Source of the DNA: Bosea vestrisii
GTDB lineage: Bacteria > Pseudomonadota > Alphaproteobacteria > Rhizobiales > Beijerinckiaceae
NCBI RefSeq assembly: GCF_030144325.1
Contig: NZ_CP126307.1
Span: forward strand, 4,306,001 to 4,370,000
DNA: 64,000 nt
Direction of reading: 5' to 3'
Below, one piece after another: positions 8,830 to 17,930 of this stretch (position 1 is its first letter; every line of letters begins with the position of its first letter). The notes beneath the pieces were generated by a model that was not told the DNA's origin, searched no databases, and was given only the letters and a program-made list of their open reading frames with translations. A program made the position numbers and the translations under genes.

Positions 8830-10119
8830 ATGGACGACGCGGCGATCGGGATCGATTTCGGCACCACCAACAGCGTGGTCGCGCTCGCACGTCCGGATGG
8901 CTCCGTTACGACCCGCAGCTTCGCGACGAAGCAGGGTGCCGTCGACGCCTATCGCTCGGCCTTGATGTTCTGGCGCGAGGGCAGGCCGCCCCACGCCCAT
9001 GTTACCCATGTCAGCGGCCCCGATGCGCTCGACATGGCGCTCGGCATGACGACCGAGCACCGTTTCCTGCAATCGCTGAAGACCTATCTGTCGAGCCGCG
9101 CCTTCCAGGAGACCCGCCTGTTCGGCAAGCTCTTCCGGCTCGAGGATCTGATCGCGGTCTTCCTGAAGGACCTTTCCGCCGGCCTTGATGATCTCGGGGA
9201 GCGCGCCGTCCTCTCCGGCCGCCCGGTCGTCTTTGCCGGCGATCGCCCCGACGAGACGTTGGCCCTCTCGCGCCTCTCGGCAGCCTACGGCAAGGCCGGC
9301 ATGCCGACGGTGGACTTCGCCTACGAGCCGCTCGGCGCCGCCTACTGGTACGCCCGCGAGCTCAAGACCCCGCAGACCATGCTGGTCGCCGATTTCGGCG
9401 GCGGCACCAGCGACTTCTCGGTGATGCGTTTCGAGCCAGGTGGCGCGGGCCGGCTGCAGGCGGTCCCGCTCTCCCATGCCGGTGTCGGCATCGCCGGCGA
9501 CAGCTTCGACTACCGCATCATCGAGCATGCGGTCTCGCCGCTGCTCGGCAAGGGCTCGGACTATCTCTCCTTCGGCAAGCGCCTGCCGATCCCGGCGCAT
9601 TACCACGCCGCCTTCGCGCAATGGCACCGGCTCTCGCTGATGAAGAGCCGCGAGACCATGACCGAGCTCAAGGCGCTGATCCGCGATGCAGTCGAGCCTG
9701 ACAGGCTCGAGGACCTGATGACGGTGATCGAATACGATCTCGGCTATGAGCTCTACCGCGCCGTCTCGGCGACCAAGATCGCTCTCTCTGCGCAGGACGA
9801 GGCGCAGCTTTCCTTCGACCAGATGGGCGTGCGCATCGAACGCACGGTGACGCGGACCCTGTTCGAGCGCTGGATCGCCGAGGATGTCGCGGCGATCGAG
9901 GGCGCGCTCGACGAGGCGTTGTCCGCAGCCGGGGTCGAGGCGGGTCGGATCGAGGCGGTGTTCATGACCGGCGGCACCTCCTATGTCCCGGCGGTGCGTG
10001 CCCTCTTCGACCGCCGCTTCAGCCCGGAGCGCATCCATATCGGCGACGCCTTCCGCTCCGTCGCGAGCGGGCTCGCTCTGCTTGCGCTCGACCGGCAGCA
10101 GGCGCTCGCCGCGGCCTGA
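8830..10119 (+). CDS. Hsp70-family protein (YegD-like)
   Basis: A 429-residue member of the actin/Hsp70 ATPase superfamily. It has the phosphate-1 motif GIDFGTTNS (residues 7-15), phosphate-2 VADFGGGTSDF (about residue 185) and the adenosine motif MTGGTSYVPA (about residue 380). It lacks the DnaK substrate-binding domain and lid, as in YegD. It is probably an ATP-dependent chaperone-like protein whose clients are unknown. It stands as a single gene between the rpsA terminator and a convergent cupin gene that begins six bases after its stop. Confidence 0.9.
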   Translation: MDDAAIGIDFGTTNSVVALARPDGSVTTRSFATKQGAVDAYRSALMFWREGRPPHAHVTHVSGPDALDMALGMTTEHRFLQSLKTYLSSRAFQETRLFGKLFRLEDLIAVFLKDLSAGLDDLGERAVLSGRPVVFAGDRPDETLALSRLSAAYGKAGMPTVDFAYEPLGAAYWYARELKTPQTMLVADFGGGTSDFSVMRFEPGGAGRLQAVPLSHAGVGIAGDSFDYRIIEHAVSPLLGKGSDYLSFGKRLPIPAHYHAAFAQWHRLSLMKSRETMTELKALIRDAVEPDRLEDLMTVIEYDLGYELYRAVSATKIALSAQDEAQLSFDQMGVRIERTVTRTLFERWIAEDVAAIEGALDEALSAAGVEAGRIEAVFMTGGTSYVPAVRALFDRRFSPERIHIGDAFRSVASGLALLALDRQQALAAA

Positions 10120-10125
10120 GGCCGC

Positions 10126-10500
10126 TCAGATCCAGCGATCGTTCTGCGCCGTCCGCGCGCCGCCCTCATGGCCGGTGTTGAGCGTGCCGCGCGGCTCGAT
10201 CAGCAGCATGCGGACCTCCTTTTCGGCGAAGGGCTTGTGCTCTTTGCCCTTGGGCACGACGAACATCTCACCGGGACCGACCGTGACCGAACCGTCGAGG
10301 AAGTCGATGCGCAACGAGCCCTCGAGTACGATGAAGGCCTCATCGGTCTCAGGGTGGTCATGCCAGATGAAGTCGCCTTCGATCCTGACGATCTTGATCT
10401 GGTAGTCGTTGAGCTCCGCCAGGACGCGCGGCTGCCATTGTTCGTGTATCTGGCCGAGCTTCTCGGCGAAGTTGATGGCGCGATAGGTGTTTTCGGGCAT
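10126..10500 (-). CDS. Cupin-domain protein
   Basis: A single-domain cupin of 124 residues. The metal-binding motif 1 is visible as WHDHPETDEAFIVLEG and motif 2 as GEMFVVPKGKEHKP. The fold often binds a divalent metal and serves as a small enzyme or sensor; no specific reaction can be assigned. The start at 10500 (MPENTYRAINF) is chosen because sequence upstream in frame is out of character; a GGAG lies 11 bases upstream. Confidence 0.85.
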   Translation of the reverse strand: MPENTYRAINFAEKLGQIHEQWQPRVLAELNDYQIKIVRIEGDFIWHDHPETDEAFIVLEGSLRIDFLDGSVTVGPGEMFVVPKGKEHKPFAEKEVRMLLIEPRGTLNTGHEGGARTAQNDRWI

Positions 10501-10656
10501 CTCGGCAGGGCTCCGATCAAGGTGCCGATAAGCTCGGCATTCGTCGTCTCCCTGTCTTGAACGATCGTGCAGGGCTTGCCACGGATATCGGCGCGACAAC
10601 TGCCGCCTTGCCGCCCCGGCACCGCGGAGCTACACCACTGGCCTCTAGAGCCCGCT

Positions 10657-10684
10657 CCGATCAGCTTGCATCCAAGCTGATCGG
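10657..10684. repeat. Perfect 12-bp hairpin in intergenic region
   Basis: The arms CCGATCAGCTTG and CAAGCTGATCGG enclose CATC and are followed by AAAAA on the + strand. With A rather than T residues after it, it is not a terminator for + transcription. The region 10501-10775 shows no gene. It may be a dispersed palindromic element or an mRNA structure ahead of sppA. Confidence 0.6.
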
Positions 10685-10775
10685 AAAAAGCGGTCTCTAT
10701 CGCAAAGTGAGAGACGGATTCACCGATCGGGTCGTTGCGCCCTGGTCGAATCCGACTCTAACCGGAGCCGCCGAG

Positions 10776-11745
10776 ATGTCGTCCGATGCCGATCTGCTCG
10801 CCGATCGCCGCAGCCTGCGGCGTAAGCTCTCGCTCTGGCGGTTGCTCGCGCTTGCCGGCGTCGTCGTCCTGGCCGTCGCCGGCGGGCTCGTCTGGAGCGG
10901 GCGCCTGCCAGGCAGCACCGCGCAGGCGCACATCGCCCGCGTCACCATTTCCGGCTTCATCTCCGGCGACCGCCGTACGCTCGATCTGATCAAGTCGCTG
11001 GAGGACAGCCGCGCCAGCGCCGTGCTGCTCAGCATCGACAGCCCCGGCGGTACCGTGACCGGTTCCGGAAGCGCTGTATGAGGCGATTCGCCGGCTTGCC
11101 GCGAAGAAGCCGGTCGTCGCGGTGGTCGACGGGATGGCAGCGTCCGGCGGCTACATCGTCGCTCTCGGCAGCGAGCGGATCGTCGCGCGCCAGACCTCTC
11201 CCGTCGGCTCGATCGGCGTGATCGCCCAGATTCCCAATGTCGCGAGATTGCTCGACACGATCGGCGTCAAGTTCGAGATCACCCGCTCGAGCCCGTTGAA
11301 GGCTGCTCCGAGCGGCCTCGAGCCGACCTCGCCCGAAGCTGCAGCCGAGATCGCGCGCGTCATCGCGGATAACTACGACTGGTTCAAGCGGCTGGTCGGC
11401 GAGCGTCGCAAGCTCGCCGAGGCCGAAGTCGCCAAGGTGGCGGACGGGCGCGTCCATTCGGGCCGCCAGGCGGTCACGCTCAAGCTTATCGACGAGGTTG
11501 GCGGCGAGGCAGAGGCGATTGCCTGGCTCGAGCGCGAGAAGGGCATCGGCAAGTCGCTACCGGTGCGCGATTGGCGCCGCCGCAGCGAATCCTCCTCTTA
11601 CGGCCTGTGGAGTGCCGGCGAAGCGCTGGCGCGTGCGGCGGGCCTTGAGGCGATTGCGGCGCTGCTTGCGCGCGCGGCTGAAATCCCGGTCGGACTGCGG
11701 CTTGACGCGCCCTTGGCGCTCTGGCAGCCTGCCGTCGAAAAGTGA
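10776..11745 (+). pseudogene. sppA: Signal peptide peptidase SppA, frameshifted
   Basis: A membrane serine protease that degrades cleaved signal peptides. The first part (ATG 10776, GGAG nine bases upstream) carries one N-terminal membrane helix and the family motif SIDSPGGTVTGS. The frame then stops at 11081 after a surplus G in TTCCGGAAG (11067-11068). With one G removed the protein continues as EALYEAIRRLAAKKPVVAVV and runs to 11745, about 322 residues. The catalytic serine (MAASGGYI) and the lysine region (SSPLKAAPSG) both lie after the break, so the sequence as given would encode an inactive protein. A sequencing error is likely. The gene precedes ihfB. Confidence 0.88.
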
Positions 11746-11773
11746 CGATGTTACAAGCGGTTATATTGGACCC

Positions 11774-12061
11774 ATGATAAAATCAGAACTCGTCCAGCGC
11801 ATCGCCGAGCGCAACACTCACCTCTATCAGCGCGACATCGAGAACATTGTCGGCTCGATCCTCGACGAGATCGTCAAGGCGCTCGCCCGCGGCGATCGTG
11901 TCGAGTTGCGCGGCTTCGGCGCTTTCTCGACCAAGGAGCGTGCCGCCCGTGTCGGTCGCAATCCGCGCACCGGCGACTCCGTCAAGGTCGATCAGAAGTT
12001 TGTGCCGGTCTTCAAGACCGGCAGCGAGCTGCGCATGCGGCTGAACGGCAAGGCCGGCTGA
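11774..12061 (+). CDS. ihfB: Integration host factor subunit beta
   Basis: A 95-residue DNA-bending protein that works as a heterodimer with IhfA. The sequence is full length and typical: MIKSELVQRIAERN at the start, the dimer core VELRGFGAFSTKER and the beta-arm NPRTGDSV that inserts into the minor groove. It lies 28 bp after sppA, as in many alphaproteobacteria, and before a LapA-domain gene, so the three may share a transcript. Confidence 0.97.
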   Translation: MIKSELVQRIAERNTHLYQRDIENIVGSILDEIVKALARGDRVELRGFGAFSTKERAARVGRNPRTGDSVKVDQKFVPVFKTGSELRMRLNGKAG

Positions 12062-12079
12062 GCCGGCTGGAGGAGCGGA

Positions 12080-12415
12080 ATGAAGGCTTTCTTCAAGGCG
12101 CTGGTGCTTGTCCCGGTCGCACTTCTCGTGGTGCTGTTCTCGGTGGCGAACCGCGCGCCCGTCCGCGTCTCGCTCGATCCGGTCAGCCGTGATGCCCCGG
12201 CGCTCGCCTTCGATCTGCCGCTCTTTGCCGTGGTCCTCGCCGCCATCGCCATCGGCATCCTGATCGGCGGCTTCGCCTCATGGCTGGCGCAGGGCAAGCA
12301 TCGCAAGGCTGCCAGGTTCAATCGCCGCGAAGCCGACAAGCTGCGTGGCGAAGCCCAGTCGCTGCGCGCCGCGGTGCCGGATTCGGCGCTGCCGGCGCTG
12401 ACCAGCCGCGTCTGA
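12080..12415 (+). CDS. LapA-domain (DUF1049) inner-membrane protein
   Basis: A 111-residue protein with two membrane segments (about residues 5-22 and 50-70) separated by the NRAPVRVSLDP segment typical of the lipopolysaccharide assembly protein A domain. A short charged cytoplasmic tail follows. In enteric bacteria LapA works with LapB to control LpxC stability; no lapB is adjacent here, so the role is by family only. The ATG has GGAGGAG upstream. It lies 18 bp after ihfB. Confidence 0.85.
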   Translation: MKAFFKALVLVPVALLVVLFSVANRAPVRVSLDPVSRDAPALAFDLPLFAVVLAAIAIGILIGGFASWLAQGKHRKAARFNRREADKLRGEAQSLRAAVPDSALPALTSRV

Positions 12416-12425
12416 AGCAGCAGCC

Positions 12426-13370
12426 ATGCGTTTCTTCTCTGCGGCCGAGATCGACGGCCTGCTCAACTTCCCCGCCCTGATCGATGCGCTCGCCGATGCC
12501 TTCCGCGGCGATATCGTCACGCCGGTCCGGCATCACCACGAGATCGAGCGGCCGGATGCGGCAGCGACCCTGCTGCTGATGCCGGCCTGGACGGCGCCGG
12601 AGGCGAGCCCGGCCTTTCTCGGCACCAAGGTCGTCACGGTCTTCCCGGGCAATGCCGCGCTGAACCAGCCGAGCGTGATGGGGACCTACCTTCTGATGGA
12701 TGGTGCGACCGGTGCGCCACTCGCCGCATTGGATGGCGCGCGGTTGACGCTTTGGCGCACTGCCGCGGCGTCTGCGCTCGCCTCGCGCATGCTGGAGCGG
12801 CCCGATACCAAGCGCATGCTGATGGTAGGCGCCGGTGCCCTCTCGACTTTTCTGGTCAAGGCGCATCGCAGCGTGCGGACTTTCGAGGACATCGCGATCT
12901 GGGCGCGGCGCCCGGAGGCTGCGGCCGAGGTGGTCGCGGAACTGGCGCGTAATGGTATCGAGGCGCGGGTCGCGGAGAACCTGGAAGCCGAGGCGCGTCA
13001 GGCCGATCTCATCTCATGCGCGACGCTGTCGCGCGAGCCATTGATCCACGGCCGCTGGTTGAAGCGCACCGCCCATCTCGATCTGGTCGGCGCTTTCAAC
13101 CTGTCGATGCGCGAAGCCGATGACGAGGCGTTGCAGCGCGCCCATGTCTTCGTCGATACGCAGGCCGCGCTGCATGAAGGCGGGGATGTTGCCGTCGCGA
13201 TCAAGGCGGGCGCCTACACGGCCGAGCAGGTTTCCGGAACGCTGGCCGGTCTCTGTCGCGGCGAATACGATGCCGCCGCCGAGCGCGACGACGTCACCCT
13301 GTTCAAATCGGTCGGCACCGCTCTCGAGGATCTCGCTGCCGCCATGCTGGTCTGGAAGCTGGCGAGCTGA
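12426..13370 (+). CDS. Ornithine cyclodeaminase / mu-crystallin family protein
   Basis: A 314-residue NAD(P)-dependent protein of the ornithine cyclodeaminase family. It shows the substrate half with FLGTKVVTVFPGN and LDGARLTLWRTAAASALAS, then a Rossmann motif VGAGALSTFLVKAH. The family includes true ornithine cyclodeaminases and reductases of pyrroline- or piperideine-2-carboxylate. Without proline or hydroxyproline genes nearby I cannot choose; the sequence fits the ketimine-reductase-like members at least as well. It lies 10 bp after the LapA-domain gene and ends just before a palindromic repeat. Confidence 0.87.
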   Translation: MRFFSAAEIDGLLNFPALIDALADAFRGDIVTPVRHHHEIERPDAAATLLLMPAWTAPEASPAFLGTKVVTVFPGNAALNQPSVMGTYLLMDGATGAPLAALDGARLTLWRTAAASALASRMLERPDTKRMLMVGAGALSTFLVKAHRSVRTFEDIAIWARRPEAAAEVVAELARNGIEARVAENLEAEARQADLISCATLSREPLIHGRWLKRTAHLDLVGAFNLSMREADDEALQRAHVFVDTQAALHEGGDVAVAIKAGAYTAEQVSGTLAGLCRGEYDAAAERDDVTLFKSVGTALEDLAAAMLVWKLAS

Positions 13371-13388
13371 AGCGCGAGCCCCCACTGC

Positions 13389-13477
13389 CGTCATTGCGAG
13401 GAGCGAAGCGACGAAGCAATCCAGGGGCAGCAGAGCTCTACGTCCCCCTGGATTGCTTCGCTGCGCTCGCAATGACG
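13389..13477. repeat. Intergenic palindromic repeat between convergent genes
   Basis: The outer arms CGTCATTGCGAG and CTCGCAATGACG are perfect complements, with further pairing inside through GAAGCAATCCAGGGG and its complement. It fills the gap between the ornithine cyclodeaminase homologue and the DUF3309 gene, which converge. Its form is that of the dispersed REP-like elements common in rhizobial genomes. Confidence 0.8.
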
Positions 13478-13485
13478 ATAAGCGC

Positions 13486-13659
13486 TTAGACCCTGACGAC
13501 CGGGCCGCCGAGCGCTCCGAGCAGCCAGAGCACAAGCACGATCACCAGCACGAGGCCGACCACGCCGCCGAGCCCGGCGCCGCCATAGCTGCGGTGACCG
13601 TAATATCCGCCGCCGCCGAGCAGGACGATGAGCAGGATGAGGATGAGGAGTGTGGACAT
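13486..13659 (-). CDS. DUF3309-family small membrane peptide
   Basis: A 57-residue hydrophobic peptide starting MSTLLILILLIVLLGGGG, with a glycine/tyrosine loop (YYGHRSYGGAGLGG) and a second hydrophobic stretch ending LLGALGGPVVRV. This is the usual layout of DUF3309 proteins, which are widespread in Rhizobiales and of unknown function. The gene converges with the ornithine cyclodeaminase homologue across a palindromic repeat. Confidence 0.85.
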   Translation of the reverse strand: MSTLLILILLIVLLGGGGYYGHRSYGGAGLGGVVGLVLVIVLVLWLLGALGGPVVRV

Positions 13660-13748
13660 GATTCGCGCCCTTCTTCGGCCGCTGCCTCGTCGCTGTCGAC
13701 GGGCGAGCGTTCAAAGAACGTCGGGCGCGAACCGTAAGTTCCGTGAAG

Positions 13749-14732
13749 TTACTCCGCCTTGATGCCGACCTCGCGGATCAGCCCCACCCATTTGGCCTGC
13801 TCGGCCCGGACAAAGGCAGCAAGCTCCGTCGGTGTGTTGCCGACCGGCTGGGCCGCGAGTTGGTCCATCTTGCCGCGCACGACCGGATCGGCGATCGCGG
13901 CCTTGGTCTCGGCCTGCAGTCGGTCGATGATCGCCTGCGGCGTCTTCGCCGGTGCGAACAAGGCGAACCAGGAGGAGACGTCGAAGCCGGGCACGAGATC
14001 GTTGATCGGCGCGAACTCGGAGGCGGTCGGCGCGCGCTGCGCCGTGGTGACGCCGAAGCCGCGTACAGTGCCGGCACGAACCTGAGGCAGCGCGGCGGTG
14101 ATGTTGTCGAACATCAGGTCGACGCGCCCGCCGATCAGGTCCTGCATCGCCTGGGCCGAGCCGCGATAGGGCACGTGCACCATCTTGATCCCGGTCAGCT
14201 TCTGGAAGAGTTCGCCGGCGAGATGGATCGAAGTGCCGACGCCGGAGGAGGCATAGGTCAGCTTGCCCGGATTGGCCTTGCCATAGGCGATCAGCTCGGC
14301 CGTGTCCTTGACCTTCAGGCTGGGACTGATGACAAGCAGATTGGGCACCAGCGCCACCATGGTGATCGGCGCGAAATCGGTGAGCGGATCGTAATTCACC
14401 TTGGCATAGAGAGCCGGATTGGCGACGAGGCCGACCGAGACGATCAGCAGCGTGTCGCCGCTCGGCTCGGCCCGGGCCACCGCCTCGACGCCGATATTGC
14501 CGCCGGCCCCGGGACGATTCTCGACCACGAAGGTCGCGCCGAGCGCCTGGCCGACCTTGTCGGCGACGAGCCGGCCGAGGATGTCGGTCGCGCCGCCCGG
14601 CGTGAACGGCACGACCAGCTTCGGCGTGCGCCCCTGCGGCCAGGCGCCTTGCGCGTAACTGGCTGCGGGCAGGGCAAGCGTGGAGCCAATGCCGCCGAGC
14701 AGTGTGCGGCGGTCGAGTGTGAAACGGCTCAT
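13749..14732 (-). CDS. Bug-family tripartite tricarboxylate transporter binding protein
   Basis: A periplasmic solute receptor of 327 residues. The N-terminus DRRTLLGGIGSTLALPAAS is a signal with a twin-arginine look. The Bug hallmarks follow: LVVPFTPGGATDILGR, VENRPGAGGNIG and GTSIHLAGELFQ. Family members bind small carboxylates or aromatics for TctAB-type transporters. No tctA or tctB is adjacent, which is common for these receptors. The ATG at 14732 has GGAGGAG upstream; a longer open frame is less likely. Confidence 0.88.
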   Translation of the reverse strand: MSRFTLDRRTLLGGIGSTLALPAASYAQGAWPQGRTPKLVVPFTPGGATDILGRLVADKVGQALGATFVVENRPGAGGNIGVEAVARAEPSGDTLLIVSVGLVANPALYAKVNYDPLTDFAPITMVALVPNLLVISPSLKVKDTAELIAYGKANPGKLTYASSGVGTSIHLAGELFQKLTGIKMVHVPYRGSAQAMQDLIGGRVDLMFDNITAALPQVRAGTVRGFGVTTAQRAPTASEFAPINDLVPGFDVSSWFALFAPAKTPQAIIDRLQAETKAAIADPVVRGKMDQLAAQPVGNTPTELAAFVRAEQAKWVGLIREVGIKAE

Positions 14733-14881
14733 GATCTGATGTCTCCTCCGCTTGCAGGCGCCGGGGAGCGTGCTGCCCGTCCTTCGGCGTTGCAGACGCT
14801 GCCGGTTGAACCGCCGCCTGTCCAGCATGTTGATCGGGGAGCAGCTTGACCTGAGCGCGAGCGGCCTGCGAGTCTGCGCCG

Positions 14882-15823
14882 ATGCAACCCTTATCCCGCT
14901 TCGCCTGCCTGATTCTCCTGCCGCTGCTGATCGCGGCCGGACCGGCTCACGCGCAATCCACCGCCGAGGCGGAGGCGAAGACCCGCGCCGCCAACATTGC
15001 CGCTTACCCTGACGCAGCCCGCGCCCTGTTCGGCCAGAAGACCACCCCTGCCGCGCTGCGGGCGCGCGCCATCGGCTCTTATGCCCGCGGCTGTCTGGCT
15101 GGCGCGACCGCGCTGCCGGTCGACGGTGAGAATTGGCAGGTGATGCGGCTCGCCCGCAACCGCAACTGGGGCCATCCCGAGCTGATCTCCTTCCTCGAGC
15201 GCTTCGCCCGCGAAGTGCCCAAGATCACCGGCTGGAGCGGGCTGCTCGTCGGCGACATCTCGCAGGTGCGCGGCGGGCCGATGCTGACCGGCCATGCCTC
15301 GCACCAGATCGGGCTCGATGCCGATGTCTGGCTGACGCCGATGCCGCGCAAGCGCCTCGACAGCGACGATCGCGAGAACATGTCGGCGATCAACATGGCC
15401 CGTTCTGACTGGCGCGATGTCGATCCGAAGAACTGGACGCCGGCCCATACCCGCCTGATCAAGGCTGCCGCCAGCGAGCCCAGGGTCGAGCGCATCTTCG
15501 TCAATCCGGCACTCAAGGTCGCGCTCTGCCGCGAGGCCGGCTCGGACCGGTCATGGCTGGGCAAGGTTCGGCCGATGTGGGGTCACAACTATCACTTCCA
15601 TATCAGGATGAGCTGCCCGCCCGGCGTCGAGGGCTGCGACGGCCAGGAGCCGCCCAATTTCGGCGATGGCTGCGGCGAGGAGCTCAGCGGCTGGGTCGAG
15701 CGTCAGCATCAGGCGATCTTCAACCCGCCCAAGCCAAAGCCCGGCCCCAAGCCGAAGCCCAAGCCGCCGATGTCGCTCGATGCATTGCCGGCCGAGTGCC
15801 GGCAGGTGCTGGTGTCGCGCTAG
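14882..15823 (+). CDS. mepA: Penicillin-insensitive murein endopeptidase
   Basis: A periplasmic zinc metallopeptidase (LAS superfamily) that cuts D-alanyl-diaminopimelate cross-links in peptidoglycan. A 24-residue signal peptide ends AHAQS. Zinc ligands are visible in GHASHQIGLDAD (about residues 139-150) and in HNYHFHIRM (about 235). Cysteines later in the chain fit the family disulfides. The C-terminus carries an unusual PKPKPGPKPKPKPP run of about 20 residues before the last cysteine-containing segment. The length of 313 residues is near the norm. Confidence 0.93.
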   Translation: MQPLSRFACLILLPLLIAAGPAHAQSTAEAEAKTRAANIAAYPDAARALFGQKTTPAALRARAIGSYARGCLAGATALPVDGENWQVMRLARNRNWGHPELISFLERFAREVPKITGWSGLLVGDISQVRGGPMLTGHASHQIGLDADVWLTPMPRKRLDSDDRENMSAINMARSDWRDVDPKNWTPAHTRLIKAAASEPRVERIFVNPALKVALCREAGSDRSWLGKVRPMWGHNYHFHIRMSCPPGVEGCDGQEPPNFGDGCGEELSGWVERQHQAIFNPPKPKPGPKPKPKPPMSLDALPAECRQVLVSR

Positions 15824-15927
15824 GGGTGGCGGATCAGCGGTCGCTTCTTCCGTTTTCGCGTCCTAACCTGACAGCACGCGAGGTTCCGCATTTTGCGAGG
15901 CCGCGTCGCTGATCAGTGGAGGACGCG

Positions 15928-16626
15928 ATGAGTGCCAAGCCGACCATCGTTCTCGTTCATGGTTTCTGGGGTGGGGCCGCGCATTGGAGCAAGGTCATTA
16001 TCGAACTGGCGCGCAAGGGCCATACCGATCTGCGCGCCGTCGAGATGCCGCTGACCTCGCTCGCCGACGATGCCGAGCGCACGCGCAAGATGGTGAAGCA
16101 GCAGGCGGGCCCGGTGCTGCTGGTCGGCCATTCCTATGGCGGGGCCGTCATCACCGAAGCCGGTGATCTGCCGAACGTCGTCGGCCTCGTCTACATCGCC
16201 GCCTTCGCGCCGGATGCCGGCGAAAGCCCCGGCGGCATCAGCCAGGCGGCCCCGCCGGCGGCCTTCGCCACTCTCGCTCCCGACAGCGACGGCTATCTCT
16301 GGATCAACTACGACAAGTTCCATGAGAGCTTCTGCCAGGATCTGAGCGCCGACGAGGCGCTCGCCATGGCGGTCGCGCAGAAGGCGCCGCTGGCATCGAC
16401 CTTCGGCGATGCGATCACGGCTCCGGCCTGGAAGAAGAAGCCGGTCTGGTACCAGCTCTCCACCGACGACCGGATGATCCATCCGGACAACCAGCATCGC
16501 ATGTCCGAGCGGATGAAGCCGCGCCGCATCCTCACGCTCGATGCCAGCCACGCCTCCCTGGCCTCGCGCGCCGGAGAGGTGGCAGCGCTGATCGATGAAG
16601 CTGCTCAGGAGGTCGCGAAGGCCTGA
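15928..16626 (+). CDS. Alpha/beta-hydrolase
   Basis: A 232-residue cytoplasmic hydrolase. It begins with the strand and oxyanion motif TIVLVHGFWGGAAHW and has the nucleophile elbow GHSYGG (about residue 72) and a late histidine in DASHASL. The family covers esterases and lactonases; no substrate is indicated. The ATG at 15928 follows TGGAGGA. It stands alone between mepA and the convergent extensin-family gene. Confidence 0.87.
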   Translation: MSAKPTIVLVHGFWGGAAHWSKVIIELARKGHTDLRAVEMPLTSLADDAERTRKMVKQQAGPVLLVGHSYGGAVITEAGDLPNVVGLVYIAAFAPDAGESPGGISQAAPPAAFATLAPDSDGYLWINYDKFHESFCQDLSADEALAMAVAQKAPLASTFGDAITAPAWKKKPVWYQLSTDDRMIHPDNQHRMSERMKPRRILTLDASHASLASRAGEVAALIDEAAQEVAKA

Positions 16627-16682
16627 AGGCTGTTGGCCTGAGGGATGATGACGGCGCTCCGCTTGGGATCGCCGCCATTATT

Positions 16683-17828
16683 TTACCGCCGGAGCGGGCC
16701 CGTCGGCTGGCCGGGCCGATAGGCGAACGGATCGTTGCGCGGGTTGATCGGCGGTTCGCTCTCGCCCGGCTGGGCGCTGTCGAGGACGCCATTGCCCTCG
16801 TCGTCGCCGACGATCAGCTCCTCGGTCGGCGGTGTGGCACCGGGCAGCTGCAGCGGTCCGCGCATCTCGCTCGGCGCCGGCTGCGGCTGGTAGCGCGGGC
16901 TCGCCTGCTGCGGGCCTTCTTCGATGTAGCGCCGCTGGCCGTCGAGCCCGCCCTGGCCGGAGCGATGGGCGACGGAATAGCCGCCATCGACCGCACCCGG
17001 CGGGCGCAGGCCGCCGCTCGGCTGGCGCAGCAGCCCGCCTGAGCCACCAGCCACCATCGGCGGCGGCAGCGTCTGACGCGTATCGTGCTGCTGCTGTTGC
17101 AGTGCCATGCGGTCCGGCCGCGCCGGATCCGGTGGCGGCAGGTTGTAATTAGGTTCGTACTTGATCACCGGCTTGCAGATGTGCCGGCCCTTGGAATGGC
17201 GCGCCAGGTCGATGTGGAAATGATCGTAGTGGAAGGCGTCGGCGCCGGGGCCGAGCACCGTCGAGAAATGCTCGCAGGCGCCGACGAAGATTTCGCGCAG
17301 GAAGGCCTGCTCCTCGGGCGAGCCGCGCCAGCCATCCTTGACGGTGACGACGCGGTTGTCGTTCATCCGGAAGGAGAAGACGTCGACGGCATTGCCAAAA
17401 GCGTGTTCGGAGGTGCGGCTGGTGCCGGTGCCGTTGTTCATGGCGCGGCAGGAATAGGAGCCGGCGCGGATCTCGATCACCTGCGCGCCGAGCACGTTCA
17501 TCGCCGCCGGCTGCACCACCTCGGTGAACCATTTGTCGGTGGTCGCGACCACGGGGCAGGCGAGCGTCGCATTGCTGGTCAGCGCGACGCTGCCATTGGC
17601 GAAGGCCGCGACCTTGAGCGGCTTTTCCATGCCGCAGGTGCCCGGCCCGTCGATCGCCTTGTCGCGCAGGCTGACATAGGCCGAGAGCTGCACCTGGCGC
17701 GAGGCCAGGCACTGGGCTTCGGCCTGGTCACGCCAGGCAGCGCGCTGCGGCTTCTGGAACTTGCCGCAGCCGGCAAGGCCGACGCCGATGACGCCGAGCG
17801 CGATGAGGGTGAGATGAACGCGACGCAT
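16683..17828 (-). CDS. Extensin-family (LAS-like) lipoprotein
   Basis: A 381-residue envelope protein. The first 22 residues form a lipoprotein signal with a lipobox ending GLAGC. The extensin-like C-terminal domain (PF06904) follows, with CRAMNNGTGTSRTSEHAFGN and AVDVFSF, and HYDHFHIDLARH near residue 200. These resemble the metal-binding HxxxxxxD and HxH sites of LAS peptidases, so a cell-wall hydrolase role is likely. The last 170 residues are glutamine-, glycine- and proline-rich and look disordered. A CtrA-type motif lies about 90 bp upstream. Confidence 0.85.
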   Translation of the reverse strand: MRRVHLTLIALGVIGVGLAGCGKFQKPQRAAWRDQAEAQCLASRQVQLSAYVSLRDKAIDGPGTCGMEKPLKVAAFANGSVALTSNATLACPVVATTDKWFTEVVQPAAMNVLGAQVIEIRAGSYSCRAMNNGTGTSRTSEHAFGNAVDVFSFRMNDNRVVTVKDGWRGSPEEQAFLREIFVGACEHFSTVLGPGADAFHYDHFHIDLARHSKGRHICKPVIKYEPNYNLPPPDPARPDRMALQQQQHDTRQTLPPPMVAGGSGGLLRQPSGGLRPPGAVDGGYSVAHRSGQGGLDGQRRYIEEGPQQASPRYQPQPAPSEMRGPLQLPGATPPTEELIVGDDEGNGVLDSAQPGESEPPINPRNDPFAYRPGQPTGPLRR

Positions 17829-17915
17829 GACCCATCAAATGCGAGGCGTTGGGTGAACGGTTTGTTGACCGGCTGCGTCCTGGAAGCCACGACGGGATTA
17901 ACTTTGCCGATGGCG

Positions 17916-17930
17916 TTAAATGGCGGTTAA
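17916..17930. promoter_or_regulatory. CtrA-type motif TTAA-N7-TTAA
   Basis: TTAA at 17916-17919 and 17927-17930 are separated by seven bases, the spacing of the cell-cycle regulator CtrA site in alphaproteobacteria. More TTAA elements occur at 17898 and near 17957. The 310-bp gap (17829-18138) between the divergent extensin-family and glutathione transferase genes holds no other feature. Confidence 0.45.

Noticed and set aside
10657..10684. Rho-independent terminator
   Set aside because: The stem is excellent but it is followed by A residues on the + strand, and the T run lies on the wrong side for the minus strand.
13749..14732. A complete tripartite tricarboxylate transporter locus
   Set aside because: Only the Bug-type receptor is present; neither membrane subunit gene is adjacent.
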